Of a DNA stretch of 64,000 bases, positions 33,251 to 45,600 are shown piece by piece. Numbering within the stretch: the stretch's first letter is position 1; every line of letters starts with the position of its first letter. The stretch covers positions 682,001 through 746,000 of the forward strand of contig JAACJK010000164.1 of assembly GCA_013368325.1 (NCBI GenBank), read 5' to 3'. Under the pieces are notes generated by a model that made no database searches, was not told the origin of the DNA, and worked only from the letters and a program-made list of their open reading frames with translations. This DNA comes from Ephemerocybe angulata. Taxonomy: Eukaryota > Basidiomycota > Agaricomycetes > Agaricales > Psathyrellaceae. The position numbers were made by a program, and so were the translations under genes.

Positions 33251-36200
33251 CTATGATGACGGTGCCTTGACTTTCTTTGCCTTCACCTTCGTCTTCTTGA
33301 CTTTCGGCGCAGGCTCAGCATCCTCCTCGACCTCTTCCGCTTTCCGCTTCCGTTTAGCTGGCGACTTCTTCCCCGACGCCTCGGTTTTCTCCTTCCCGCC
33401 CGTCAGCTGCACCATCTGGTCGCACATCTTATGCAGGCCCGTCGACGACGCGAATCGGGATGACTTGGCCAGAGTCTGCTTGAGCGCCGACCATGACTCT
33501 GGTTTCCAGATATCCGTGAGCGAGGCCTCAGCGTAGCGCTTCGTCTGGCGCGCCGAGAGCAGCGCAAGCTTGAGGAGCTCCTTCATCTGGGGCGCCGTGA
33601 GCTTGGACTGGTCCGCGCACGCTTTCGTAGCGAGATCCACCAGCGATTCCCGCAATGCCGGCATGAAGTCTGCGACAGCCTTGGCTTGGTCCTCCTGCAG
33701 GGTCGTTATCGAGATTGAGTTAGCGTTGGTGTTACGTTATCAAAAGCATAGAAAGGAGTGCGGGCGGACCACGGAAAAACATACCATGCTTGGCAGTTGC
33801 GTTATCAGAAGCTCGAGCAGCTGAAGCGCCTGCGCCTGGCGATAGCTGTTGACGGCCTGCGCTGCGAGGTCGAGGAGGCTGCGGCGCAATCTCCAGGCCT
33901 GTGCGGGCTGGCGCTGGAAGAAGAACTTGAAGAAGGCGGCGTTGAAGGTCGAGTTCTTTCTTGTCAAGAAGTCTTCGAGGGATTTGCGGTAGGCTTCTTC
34001 CACTGTTGACTCCTTTCCGGCTTGCACGAGTAGTTTGACGAGGTAGACGCTTGAGGTGCCCAGGATCTCCATGATGTCGGAGCCGTGGGCCTTCTTCGCC
34101 TGTACGTGGAGAGCCTCAAGGATCTCTGCGGCCTCTTCGACGTTGACTTCTGAAGGGTGCTCCTTGGCTTTGGAGATACGTCCACGGAGGATGCCCTTGG
34201 CTTTGTCGCGGAGCTGCATCTCGTCTTGACCAGAGCCTGCAACGACTTCGACTAGGGGGATGATGAAGCGGGGGATTTGAGCGTTCGTGGGGTGCTTCTT
34301 CATGAAGATCTCGACGAGGTCGAGCACGCGGTTCTTGAAATGCGTTGCTTCACGTTGAGCGTTGGCGTCTAGAGAAAGGATGAGTCTCGACTCCAGAATG
34401 AAGATGGACGGAGGAACAACATACTCTTGCCCTTCTTCTCGTTCGCCCGTGCTCCGAATACTTTAGCCAGCTGTGAGTCAATGGCCATCATCTGGTCGTC
34501 ATCCATGAGATCCTCGTCATCGTCCTCCTCGTCGCTATCCTCAGTCGCAGGCTTGACACCCGCCACCCGGATCGCCTCCTCAATTTTCTTGCGCAGCTCA
34601 AGGTCGATCTCTTCGTCCTCATCGTCGTCCCCAAGGTCGATGTCACCGAACGATTCCGAGCCACTCGAGTCCCCATCTTCCTCCTCGTCTTCCTCGTCCT
34701 CCTTCTCGCCTTCTGCCTCATCATCGTCTCCATCCTCCATCTCCACGTCCTCGTCGTCCTCCTCATGTTCGTTCTCAGCAAGTTCTGCTGGTGACCGGCG
34801 TTCAAGTTGCTATGTACAAGCCAGTCAATGAAAAGTGCTCTCTCAAAAAAGATCGAGAACCTCACAGCAACTAGCAGATCAACAGTGCTCTCCTTGACAA
34901 GCGCGGAGAGGTATCCGAAGGCCTGGTTCGCGATGGTCCGCATGTACGACGTCGATGCCTCCAGGAACCCGATGATAACATCGGTAAGGACATCAATAGG
35001 TTCAAGCTCCTCGTCCTCTCCCTCTTCCTTGTCCTTACCCTTCTTGTCCGCCTTCTTCTTCGATTTCTTTGATTTTGAAGGCCAGAAGGGCATGCGGGAG
35101 ACAGCCTCGAGGCAGGACTAAAAAGTAAAACGTCTAAGTAAGCAGTCAAATTTAGGTATAAGGAAAGACAGACCTCAAATGCATCAGCATCCTGCTCCTC
35201 ACCGCAGTACTGCAGGAGGATAAGGGACAGCACCAACAGCTGAGCACCGCGGGCAGGCTCGGTCTGGTCCTCCGACACCTTCTTCAACTGTTCAACCTGC
35301 GCATTCGCCTTGGCAAGGAGCTCCTTCTCCTCATCCTCAAGCTCAGCAGCGAGTGTAACGTGCTTGGAGTCTTCTTCCAGAGTGCGGATGGTAGAAACAA
35401 CCTTGGCAACCCAGAGTTCACCGTCAGAGGCAATGGCCGAAGCCTTGGTAGTCTTCTCATCTATAGACCCGCCCTTTAGTATATGCATGGAAGGGAAGGG
35501 GAAGGGAAGGCGACGTACCGGATTTGATGACAGCAGACAAGCCGCTGAGCTCTCCGAGGCAGGTCAAGAGACGGTTTTTGCACACTTCCCTGACTTCTTC
35601 GGATACTGGTGGGTTGGGGGCTTGATGGAGGACGGTAATGGAGCTCTTGGAGGATTTCTTCTTGACGACAAAGAGACCGTAGACGGTAAGCCATTCCATC
35701 ACTGACTGGATGCACTCGTCCGACTTGGGGATACCGCCGTTTCGGATGAGAGCAGTGAGCTGATCCACGATCCACGTTCGGCGCGAGTCAACTTCGTCCT
35801 GATTCGACCTGGACGCGCGCGAGTCAGAACCGTAAACTTTGGCAGAACGAAGATAGCCACTCACTCATCAAACTCGTTGAACTGCTCGAAGAGATAATTC
35901 ACATAACTCTGAATCCCCTCCAACTTCATCGAAGCCAAAATGCTCTCCACAGTCTTCGTCTTCGTAAGCTTGTCAAACTGCTTGCTGCCATTCGCGCCCG
36001 TGAGCTGGAGGATGATGGCGAAGCCGGACTGGGGCTTGTCCTTGACGAAGGCCTGCACCTCGGTGACAGTCTGCTGTGCGATTTTGTGGAGGTAGCGGTC
36101 GCGGTTCGAGAGGTGGTTGATCCAGGAGCGCATGAAGTTTTTGGTGAAGAGCATGGGCATGTCTTCGTCGGTTACGCGCTTCAGCGCTTTTTGGAAGACT

Positions 36201-37458
36201 TGGAAACCCCAGTATTTGCGCTGAGGGGAAGAGTTTGCGGAGAAGAGGGAATCTGGGTGATAATCTTTTTGAGCAATTGATATCGTATGCTGAGTGTAGG
36301 TTGTACGTACCGTCTACAACCACCTTAAAGAACTCTTGGAGAGAGCCGGTTGCTTGCTTCTTCGTAGAATTCGGTCCCGGCACCAGTTGGTCGAGGATAA
36401 CGTCCCATGCGAAGTGCAACTGAGGTTTCCATGTGCCACTAGGCGCCTTAGTTGGATCTTTGTGGCCTTCCTCGTCGATTGTCGATTCCTAAACAGCTAT
36501 TCAGCCAAGCATTCTCCAAGATAACCTTGAGGTGACGAACCTTCATTATCCGTGATACGGTCTGGAGATTCGAAGAACCAAGCAAGTTCGGGTTTTTGAA
36601 AACAGGTGAGAAGATCTTCTGCCAGTCCCGTTCGGGGTACAGCTCCTGCAGCTTCAACGAAAGCGCGATTTTTTCGGGGGACCACATAGTGGCGACCGTG
36701 AATAGTTGCTTGATAACATAGTCCACAGCATCATTCTTCCATGAAACCTCGGACGCAGCCAGAGCGTCGATCGCGAGTCCAACGGTGAACCAGGCGCTTT
36801 CTCTCAGCCATGACTTCTTCTCGCCACAGGCAACGAGCTGCTCGATGACTTCCTTGCAGCTGGCGAGGCTGGAAGCTTCGGTTTTTGAGGAGGCGGAGGT
36901 GGCGAGAGGGGTGGTGCGGACGAGCAGACCAGAGCGGATGACGGACATGAAGCCGAAGAGTCGGGCGAAAAGCATGTCGCGTTCCTCCTGGCCGGTCATG
37001 GATCCTTCAGGCTTGCTGCTCGAGGCAATGATGCTCAGGATCTGGTCGCATGTTACCGTGTCTATCCGAGACAGAAGCTAAGAGGTGTTAGAAGCGAAAA
37101 ATTAAGCAAACTAGGGCACAGTGCAACTCACTTCGGTAAGCGCAACGGCAAACCCAAGTCGACTGCTTTCTCTCGGACTTGCAAGACCTCGAATCAATCG
37201 TCTGATGGAATAGGTTACATCCTGGGAGTTCAGGACGTCAAGCCCATCTGGCTTCGAGCTCGATGCGGCCCCAGCACCGGTCTCCTCGTCCTCACTGTCG
37301 GAGGCGTCTGCGGTCTTGTTTTTGGTAGTCGCGGCGGCGCTTGGGGTAAATTTAGCTTGGAATTGCTCGAGGGCACCGACTAGCTTGACGGAAGCATCGA
37401 GGCGGTCCTTTTTTGAAGATGAAGAGAGATGCCAGAAAAGAGGGAGGGTGGTCGTCAT
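33251..37458 (-). CDS. POL5: POL5 / DNA polymerase phi (MYBBP1A family)
   Basis: Nucleolar factor of the MYBBP1A/Pol5 family needed for rRNA synthesis and ribosome production; despite the name it is a HEAT-like repeat protein. Ten exons (37458-37132, 37077-36541, 36488-36311, 36252-35865, 35808-35519, 35460-35174, 35117-34866, 34809-34425, 34368-33785, 33694-33251) give 1,223 residues. The start MTTTLPLFWHLSSSSKKDRL is typical. Helical repeats fill most of the length (LGFAVALTE, LFGFMSVIRSGLLVRTTPL, QLHFAWDVILDQLVPG). A long Asp/Glu tract lies at about 765-850 and a Lys-rich nuclear tail ends the protein (KKSPAKRKRKAEEVEEDAEP). Residues in the second exon pair with KNPNLLGSSNLQTVSRIM. The Ser-rich plus-strand frame at 34427-34831 is a shadow of the acidic tract. 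Confidence 0.9.
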
Positions 37459-37701
37459 TTCATAGATCGTGAACCAATTCAAGCCAATAATCCTCAAGAC
37501 CACCTTCAGAACTTTTTTGATCGGACCGTTCCTGGACTTTGGTATTGTGTGGATCAGAGGCTGATGCGCCCTTCGCCAAGCAAACCCGACGCGTGCTGCT
37601 TAAATGACCTCCTCGCGTCCATTACCGCGCTTTACAATAGTACATAAAAATGAGGTTGATACAGGCCGATATGCATGAGATGTATGTAGTGAATCGAATA
37701 A

Positions 37702-38569
37702 TCAGTCAAAGTGCGCCCAGTGTCCCTTGACACCTAACCGGCACTTCTCGCAGTCTTGTCGCGGGCCCATGCTGAACTTTGGTCGGTTTCGGAGCGGTGA
37801 CTGTGGCGATAGCGCCTCCGAGAAGGAGGGTGTCGGCGAGAGAGACATCATGCTACCTTCAGTCGGGTTTAGCGAACTCCGGAGCTCATGGAGGTCGTGT
37901 GTGCTGCTTGACACGGAAGTCGGCGCAGTACTGGAAGGCGTCGCTGGTGTAACGTTGATCTCAGGATGTACTGACTTCTGGAAGAGATGAGGGAGCAGGC
38001 GTTGAGGCAGATTGGCGTATTGTCGGGCCTCAGCCTGGTACGGGTGATTGGGGGAAGGATATAACGATTGTGTTTGGGTATTCGATCCATCATTCTCTTC
38101 AGAGTCCATCTAGTAAGGTGAGCTGGCTTCATCGGAGCGTGGCAGATGCCACTGACCATGTCTACGTCGCCTGACTGCGCCCTCAGGTTTTCAATGGACG
38201 AGTTAGTTGACCTTGACTCATAGGGTGTTGCGTTGCCGATACTCAGCCCGTTCGCTTGACGCACCCAGTCTTCGGAGGGAAAGCGGCTGCTGGACGCCGA
38301 GTGCACCACGCCAAACGAGCCGTCCGAGAAATCAGCAGAGTCCATCGCATCCTCGCGCATCCCTAGCACAAGGCGTTTCTGCCAGTAGTGTCAGTCGCTG
38401 GCATGGCATGACAGGTAGGGGTCCAACTCACCGCTGGCCTATCGAACTCGAGTGCTGTCTCAGGCGAACGCGCCCGCTTTGCGGACGCCATGATGGAACC
38501 TGGACGAAAGGACCGCAGAGAGGCTGCTGGTGAGAGTGGCGGTCGAACGTCGACGTCCATGTGAATCAT
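37702..38569 (-). CDS. Hypothetical protein with C-terminal Cys pair
   Basis: Three exons (38569-38432, 38378-38157, 38109-37702) join in frame to 255 residues. The protein is Ser/Pro/Asn-rich and probably mostly disordered. A short patterned ending GPRQDCEKCRLGVKGHWAHF with a CxxC pair looks conserved and could bind a metal, but one CxxC alone is weak evidence. Basic patches near MASAKRARSPE could serve nuclear import. I do not recognise the family. An ATG three codons downstream (38560) is an alternative start. Confidence 0.6.
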
Positions 38570-38898
38570 GATGGAGAGGGAGTCTTATGAACAGGCGAGC
38601 ATGGGGATAAAGGAAGGTGGTGGCCAAAGAGAGATCGTGATGGTCAAGGCTTTGCCCAAGTTTGCAGTTGACTGTTCCCGTCACAGAGACAAATCACAAT
38701 AGTCCCGCTTTTCTCAACAAGGCTCAATGTCCATTGTATTCTGCAAATGTGTGTAGAACAGCCTCCAAGCAACGACAAAAGGGCGAGAAAGATGACCGCG
38801 AGATTGACGAGCAAAGTGGATCTGTGTGAACGAGCGAAATCTCGATGGGCAAGACCAAATTAGGCGAATAATTAGCTTTCCTTCACTCCATCTGGACG

Positions 38899-41800
38899 AT
38901 GTACGCCTCAGGCTCCTCCCCACCTCCACACGACATAGACGCGTCCGCATCGGCTCCTACCTCAGCCCCAGACACCCCAGCCCCCATTCCGACGTCCAGC
39001 AACAATGGAATTGCTATCGCTCAGCAGCCCTCACGGCCTACAGCAGCACCAGCGAACCGCAAGCGGAAACGCGGGCAGGCCCCGTCGACGGCCCACGCCG
39101 CTTCGCCCGCACCCTCAGAACCAGGAAGCACAGCGGAAAACGGTGCAACCGAGTGAGTACACCTCGCCGAACAGTGTCCCTTATCGACTGACTGGCTGGC
39201 CTTCCCAAACAGCCTGCTAGCATCCCGCACGGACCTCTATGCACGCCCCATCCTCAGTATATCCCGCGGCCCAACATTCATCCCCGTTTCCGAAGACTCA
39301 GAATGGTGCAAAACAGACTCTGCAGCTGTCAACCGCCTCGGATACCGCTACGTTCCCGCTGGAATCAACCCTCCAGGCTTCATCACCCCATGTCGCACCA
39401 TCGAGTCGAACCCCACGTCCTTTCGCATCAGCTGGGAAGACCGGAGCCAGTCGCTCAGAGTCACCAGAGACGGCTTGGGCTTGGGCGGCTTCAAGGGCTT
39501 CCGTAGCGCGCGGTGTAACGCGCCTATGCGGGAAGGAAAATGGTACCTTGAAGTCAAAATCGAAGTGGGAGGCGGGGACATAGCTCCGGACGCTCTGGAG
39601 TCATCAAAGGGGCATGAGAGCCACGTACGGCTGGGCTGGGGCCGGAGGGAGGCGCCGTTGAACGGGCCAGTGGGGTTAGACGGATACAGCTATGGAATCC
39701 GCGACAAGACAGGCGAGAAGGTTACAGTCTCGCGACCCAAGCCCTACGGGAAAGCCTTCAAGTCCGGCGATGTCATTGGAATGTACATCTCACTCCCACC
39801 GCTGCGCCAGCCTAACAAAAAGGACCCGCACGACCCCGCGCACATTCATCGCGAGCGTATACCCATAGACCTCAAGGGACAGGAAGTCTTCGAAATTCTG
39901 GAGTACCCTACGTGCAAGGAGATGACGACTCTTATGGAGGCGCCTACTAAGGCAACCAATACGGCGTCGTTACCTTCCTCCAGTACCAAAAAGCCAGCGA
40001 CCGGCGCCAAACTGCCTGACCGTAGTAATGCGCCAGCTGAGAAGAACCCAAAGACGAACACCCCGCCCCTCCGCCCTATACCTATCCTCGAAGGCTCACG
40101 AATCGCATTCTTTGTAAATGGGGAATGTCAAGGGACAGCATTCCAGGATATCTACGACTTCCTTCCTCTTAAGCAGACCGACAACCAGCGAAAGGCTAAA
40201 GGGAGGCGTGGCAAGGAAGGCGTCAAGGAGCATCGAGAAAACCCTTTCGATGATGGCACACTCGGATACTATCCTATGATCTCCGTTTACAACGATGCCG
40301 CAGTGAAACTCAACCCTGGACCAAACTTCGACTTTCCCCCACCCCCCGACATTGACGCCTTACTTGATGGACGGCCCCAGCCAGTTGAGCCCGTGAAGGC
40401 GGAGCCACTGGCCGAGGCGTCTTTAAATGAAGTCAAGATGGATGTAGACGGCGAGGCGAAGCCTATTGTGAAGAACAACGCTACATGGCGCCCTGCTGTC
40501 GAGCGATACCCTGAGTTCATGAAGGAGCAGTGGGCCTTGGATGCCTTGGAAGAGGAGGAGGCGAAAGCCGAGTTGCAGAAACAGAAGGCCAAAGAGGATA
40601 GAGCTGGTGCATCTGGTGCTAAGGGGCGGAAGGGAGAGACGAAGAAGGCGGCTACAACCAAGGCAGCGGCTGCCAGGAAGAAGAAGGCGACCGCTACGGA
40701 GGAGTCGTCGAAGGCGGGGACGCCGGTGCCAGACGAGGCTGGGACATTTGCTGTGGGTGGTGTGAGCAAGAAACCAGCTGCCCCCAGGAAGAAAGCGAAG
40801 AAAGCTGAAGGGCAAGCTGCTTTGGGTATAGCAGGTCCGCAGCATGCAATGGAAGTCTCAACACCGCGCTCGGCGACTGAAACACCAGCTGGGACTCCTC
40901 CCCCTTCGATATCGTCAACGGCTGCTGCCGCTGCTGCAGCGCATCTACACCTTCACCACCATACTGTGGTGGGCCGGCAAGACATCTCCAACAGGCCGAG
41001 TCCAAGCCCCTTGCGGCACTCCACGGCGTACATGGAGCAGGATATTGACGATGAAATTGCAGACGCGGCCTCGAGAGATTGGGATGCGCTGCCCGCACAT
41101 CCCCACCATTCATCTTCACAAGCACCGCGCTCCAGAGCGCCTCCTGGGTCGAAAGAGGGGCGACAGAGGGCGGCTGCGGCTGTAGCCGCCGCCGCTCAGG
41201 CATCTGGACCTCACGTACCACCCAGTACGTGGTCCAGTCCTCCTGTATCTGGACCTCCCTCTAGCATCGGTGCACCCCAGGCGCGGGTTGTCGGAAACAG
41301 CGCGATGAATCTCATGTCACTAGCTGCGCTTGCGACCGGGTCCCCACCCACAATACCGTCGAACCCCCCTCGGATATTGGTGGGACCCGGCATGGGAATG
41401 CATGCACCGACTCCGGTGTCCGTGCAGGTTCCGTACCGCCATATAGGCGGTGGTACGGCAAGGATTGGAGCAAACCCTGCGAGGGACTGGCAGCTGGATG
41501 GAGTTGAGCGGGGCAGGCCTGGCGGTGGCCCATGGCAGATGGATGAGATCGAGAGGTCGCGTCCTGGGAGTGTTTATACGGATAGGGAGGGCGAGGATGA
41601 TGATATAGAGGACGAGTTTCTTGCTGCTGCCGGGGCGAGCTCTGGGAGCGAGAGGGATACGCGGCGTCTCGAAGAGGAAGAAGAGGAGGAGGATGACGAG
41701 GACGAGCAGGAGAGGGGTCGGAGGCCGCCAGCGAATTATGGAAGGGCACCTCATGCCGAAGTCGAGGAGGAAGAAGAGGATGATAGAGCCTCGGCGCCTG

Positions 41801-41967
41801 AATATGGTGATAGGTATGAAGAGGGTGCGACGACGGACGGCGGAGACTCTTTCTATGAGGTCGAGCGTGGGCGAGATGTAGAGATGGAGTCTGACGATGG
41901 GGGTGGGGTGCTTGGTGACGAGGATGGGTATCCGCGGGGCGAAACGAGGTCTCGCTCCCCACCTTAG
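38899..41967 (+). CDS. BRE2: BRE2/ASH2-like SPRY subunit of the COMPASS H3K4 methyltransferase
   Basis: Two exons (38899-39152, 39213-41967) give 1,002 residues. The N-terminus is Ser/Pro/Ala-rich with a basic patch NRKRKRG. The SPRY domain (about 160-460) shows the Ash2/Bre2 signature RDGLGLGGFKGFRSARCNAP, REGKWYLEVKI, HVRLGWGRREAPLNGPVGLD, YGIRDKTGEKVTVSRPKPYG and VIGMYISLPP, and after an insertion of about 100 residues GSRIAFFVNGECQGTAFQDI and LGYYPMISVYNDAAVKLNPG. The last 540 residues are low-complexity: Lys/Ala-rich, then an Ala/His block, then long Glu/Asp runs. In COMPASS this subunit pairs with Sdc1/DPY30 to activate Set1. The C-terminal tail is long compared with yeast Bre2. Confidence 0.88.
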
Positions 41968-42162
41968 TGTATTCTCAAGAATGTTGTATTTATATGTATC
42001 TGAACGGGAACCCGCTCTTGCGGCGGACTCTTATGCTGCCCCTATGATTTGGCGCCCAGGCCGGCCCGTGTTTGCGTTCGTGGGAATGGCGAGGTCGACG
42101 TCATTCTCCTCCGCGCCTTGTCGCGTCCCGCTCGTTGTCGTGACCCGTCAACGTTGTCAACC

Positions 42163-44061
42163 ATGGCCTCCGACTTTGTGCTCTCATTTACGACCCCTCT
42201 ACTACAAGGAAAGGATCACTTCACATCGGCCGTAACGACGGATAGCCCTCTTTCCGCCCTCCTCGCGTCCCTCGACAAACCACGCCTCACAACGAAGGAT
42301 ATAGCCAATGCTGCCGAAGCGTTGCAGAAGCACGACGAAGGCCTTTCCGCCTTGGCGCAGGTCGACCAGCAAGAAGAGCTGCTGAAGCAGGCTATTGTGA
42401 CAAAGCTTACTGTCGCATTGTATGCTGATGCGCTGGAGATGCAGATTCAGCAGTCGTTGGAGATGGAGAACGAAGCGCAATGGTGGGCAGACGTTGAGAG
42501 GTCGAAGAAGAACGTCGCGTGGTATTTGCTACAAACTCTCCCTCGGAGACTAGCGGACCTCTTTACGACGATTGTGCAGCATATCCACGCGCAGAATCCG
42601 CAAATTGGGTCCTTGAGGTCGCTCTCCATGTCATCATTGGTGGAGACTACGCGAGCCTCTCTGGGTACGATTCGACCTGGCGTGTTTTTGAGTACCGTGT
42701 TCCCCCAACCTCTGTCGGTTCTTTCATCTGCGCAAGTCTGGAGAAGGAGCCTTTTGCTTCCGTTGGAATTGGCGCAGCAGGAGTGCAGATACAATAGACT
42801 CAAGCTTGAGAAGCTTCGGGACGAACGCGCAACTACGCTGGGGGACTTGGCCCTTCTCCGTGGTCGCAAACAAAAAGCAGACGAGCTACTCCAGCAACTT
42901 CTACTCGTACTCTCACCCGATTCAAACTTCACGTCCTCAACTCAGTCCCCTGTTGACCTCGTCCAACACCTGTCCACCACCATCCTCCCCTCGCTTTCAA
43001 CGTCGCACCGCCCCTCCCTCCAGGCCCAAAATCTGCTCCGACCGTCCCGTCTCACGCAACTATGGCCTAAGCTTCTGCTCATACCCCCTCTCACCATATA
43101 CGCCATCCGCCTGGCTTACACCACGACACCAGTGATCGCTGCCTTCCTCCAAGACGCTAAAGAAACAACGGAGGCCTTCATCCAAGGCTGGCTCGTGGAA
43201 CCGCTCAAAGATGTACTACGCACCATCCGGGCTGGCTCGGGAGGAGGAATCGAGGGCGAAGGGGGAGTCATTGTCCGACCTGAGGGCGTCCGCGCGGATA
43301 TGGACTCCCTTGAGCGCATGGCCGTTTCCCTCGCTGTTGACGTTCTCGGGTACGACCCCACCGATACAGCGCGGATCGACCAGTTGCGTGAACAAGTGCG
43401 CGTTGGTGACCTCACTGATATCATGCGTGTCTATGAGGAGGATATGCGCAGCCCCGTGACGAGCGCCATCCGAGGCAGACTTGTGCGGGGCATCTTGTTG
43501 CAGGTGCAGAAAGCCAAGGTCGATATTGACCAGACTTTGACAGGCATTGATAGACTGCTGAAGAGCCAAGAGCTGACGTTCGCGTTTGTGGGTGTCGCGC
43601 CTGCTTTGGGTATCACTTATTTTGTACTTGGGGCTCTGAGACGAGCGCTGTTCTTGGACGACATGGACCGTGCGCAGAGGCGGTATGGGGGTGCTGCAAG
43701 GAGGGGAGAGGCGTGGGCTGATATGCGTAGGATCGAGAGGACGTTGATTAGGCAGCCGAAGCATGAGGAGGCGGCTGAGGGGTCGGAGTCGGCTTTGTCG
43801 CCGCTGTCGACTGGGCTTGTGTTGCTGTCGCTGACGAGGCTGAGGGCGTATGCGAAGACTTATTTGCCGGAGAGCTCGAAGGCGGGCTCTGGGGAAAATG
43901 GGAAGAAGGCTGTTAAGCATGGGTATCCCCAGCTTGGCGGCATGAGGGCGGCGTTTTTGGAGGACTTGAGTGATTTGGAGGATCCGAGCTTGGGGAGGCA
44001 TGCGAAGATGAGGGTTGTGGAACGGATGTGGAGGTCGTGGGGGAGGGAGTTGGGCTGGTAG
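42163..44061 (+). CDS. NCA2: NCA2, nuclear control of ATPase 2
   Basis: Intronless, 632 residues. NCA2 is a mitochondrial membrane protein that in yeast helps expression of the mitochondrial Atp6/Atp8 transcript. Visible family features are VERSKKNVAWYLLQTLPRRL, VWRRSLLLPLELAQQECRYN, a first membrane stretch WPKLLLIPPLTIYAIRLAY (about 305-325), FIQGWLVEPLKDVLRTIRAG, IRGRLVRGILLQVQKAKVDI and a second membrane stretch ELTFAFVGVAPALGITYFVL (about 470-490). The ending MWRSWGRELGW fits. The frame runs open upstream to 42049, but the ATG at 42163 gives the family-like N-terminus MASDFVLSFTTPL. It lies 195 nt after BRE2 on the same strand. Confidence 0.9.
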   Translation: MASDFVLSFTTPLLQGKDHFTSAVTTDSPLSALLASLDKPRLTTKDIANAAEALQKHDEGLSALAQVDQQEELLKQAIVTKLTVALYADALEMQIQQSLEMENEAQWWADVERSKKNVAWYLLQTLPRRLADLFTTIVQHIHAQNPQIGSLRSLSMSSLVETTRASLGTIRPGVFLSTVFPQPLSVLSSAQVWRRSLLLPLELAQQECRYNRLKLEKLRDERATTLGDLALLRGRKQKADELLQQLLLVLSPDSNFTSSTQSPVDLVQHLSTTILPSLSTSHRPSLQAQNLLRPSRLTQLWPKLLLIPPLTIYAIRLAYTTTPVIAAFLQDAKETTEAFIQGWLVEPLKDVLRTIRAGSGGGIEGEGGVIVRPEGVRADMDSLERMAVSLAVDVLGYDPTDTARIDQLREQVRVGDLTDIMRVYEEDMRSPVTSAIRGRLVRGILLQVQKAKVDIDQTLTGIDRLLKSQELTFAFVGVAPALGITYFVLGALRRALFLDDMDRAQRRYGGAARRGEAWADMRRIERTLIRQPKHEEAAEGSESALSPLSTGLVLLSLTRLRAYAKTYLPESSKAGSGENGKKAVKHGYPQLGGMRAAFLEDLSDLEDPSLGRHAKMRVVERMWRSWGRELGW

Positions 44062-44227
44062 TTCATGCGTGTGTTATGAGAGTGATAGTAGAATATGAAC
44101 TAGACTAATACTGTAAGCCCAAGGGTTCCTCAAAGTCGCATCGGGCTAACTCTGATTGCATAGCCTAATCTCATTTCGCATACAGGACTTGATTTGTACT
44201 ACACTCCTCGGAAATGGCGCTACACAT

Positions 44228-45600
44228 TCAGACTCGGTATACCAACTTTTCTCCGGAGATAGGCCTCATGTGAATGGGCACATCCTCGCCTCCTTTCAAC
44301 GCAGAACGCTGGGCCATGTCTCCTCCCCCGAGCAACACGAAGCCATCAGCCGCAACTTCTTTCAGCCCCCCAGGCATGAGTCGTACGGGGTTCGGGTCGA
44401 TTGGGAACACCTTCGGGTTTGTGGGTGATCCATGCGAGAGCCACTGGTAGAATGCGACAGTGAGAGCGCGTGAGGAGGGTGGAGCCCGGAGAGTAGCACC
44501 TGTGGGTCGCAAGAAGTCTTGTCAGCGCCTCGTTCAACGTCTTTCTAACATAAACTGGCTTGCGTACCATTCTAGATGATATCATATCCAAGGCCGCTCC
44601 AAACGGCACCATAGGGGGGAGTCACGTCGCTCCTGACCCTCTCTTTGTTCCAGGCAACTGCTCTTATGACTGCTATGACTCCTCCTCCAGTGCGATATAA
44701 ATCGGATATCACCCCCGTCGTGTCGCCTTCCGAGATACAGTCCACGGCGTAGTCAATTCCTCCTGAATATGCCTGTCTGACCTGCTCCGGCCAGGACGAA
44801 TCGCGGTAGTCAAATACCGCATCGGCGCCTAGATCTTTGAGTTTACCAAAATGCTTTGGCGAGGAAGTAGTGACCACCATGAATGGCTTTGCTTCGCCTT
44901 CCGGAGTGTGGTACCTCAAAAGCCTTGCGAGCTGGACAGTGTATAGGCCCAGGGACGTCGCGGCCGAGTACACGAGGATTACAGGAGCGCTTCCGTCACT
45001 GTGCGCTTGGACTGGCGGCTTGCTGTACGGCGACCCAGGGAAGGGAGGGTCAAGTCCGAGACGGATGTACAGCGCCTGGGCAGCTGTGAGAGCGCAGAGA
45101 GGCAGGGACGCTGCGTCGTCGAAGGAGACGTCTTCTGTAATTGCGATTGCGAGGTCTGACTCGAGGATGGCGTATGTGGCGAATCCTCCAGGCCGGGGAT
45201 TGGCTGAGGTAGCTGTTTCGTGTGGAGAGTAAATTTGGGAGCCGTTTTGAGATAGTTGGCGAGCTTACCTCCTTGAAGTAGGCCAGCGACTCTGTCACCG
45301 ACTTTCCAATTAGACACTCCCTCGCCGATCTGGTCTACGTATCCTGCGATGTCACTTCCTACGACCCTGCCGGGCTTGTCGACTTGGTGCGCAGAGTAGA
45401 GGGCGTCTACAGGGTTCAAGGCGATCGAGTGGACCTTGACTCTGCATGCTGGTGCTCAGTAGAGGTTTTAGAGTGGATCCTACACACCGAATCTCGTTGG
45501 GACCTGCATGTGGGATTGGCACTTGTGCGACTGCAGCAGTGTTTCCAGCGACTGTCACCAGTGCGTCCATCATTTCGACCTTCCGGGATGTTGCAGACAT
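44228..45600 (-). CDS. Medium-chain dehydrogenase/enoyl reductase (ToxD-like) with an in-frame TAG
   Basis: Four exons (45600-45488, 45441-45269, 45212-44568, 44499-44228) would give 400 residues. The GroES-like part shows GNTAAVAQVPIPHAGPNEIR, VKVHSIALNPVDALYSAHQV, GRVVGSDIAGYVDQIGEG and WKVGDRVAGLLQGG. The Rossmann part shows DDAASLPLCALTAAQALYIR, VILVYSAATSLGLYTVQLAR and LGADAVFDYRDSSWPEQVRQ, and the last exon has ALTVAFYQWLSHG, NPVRLMPGGLKEVAADGF and the family ending RPISGEKLVYRV. Phase fits at every junction, but codon 309 (44574-44572) is TAG, a few codons before the donor of intron 3. Without read-through the protein stops at 308 residues and loses the substrate-domain end. A weak upstream donor (TATG|GTGCCG) could bypass the stop. 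Substrate unknown. Confidence 0.7.

Noticed and set aside
34427..34831. Ser-rich plus-strand open frame
   Set aside because: It is the reverse complement of the Asp/Glu tract of POL5.
41312..41962. 216-residue minus-strand open frame inside BRE2
   Set aside because: Pro/His/Arg-rich shadow of the acidic C-terminal tail of BRE2; codon pattern favours the plus strand.
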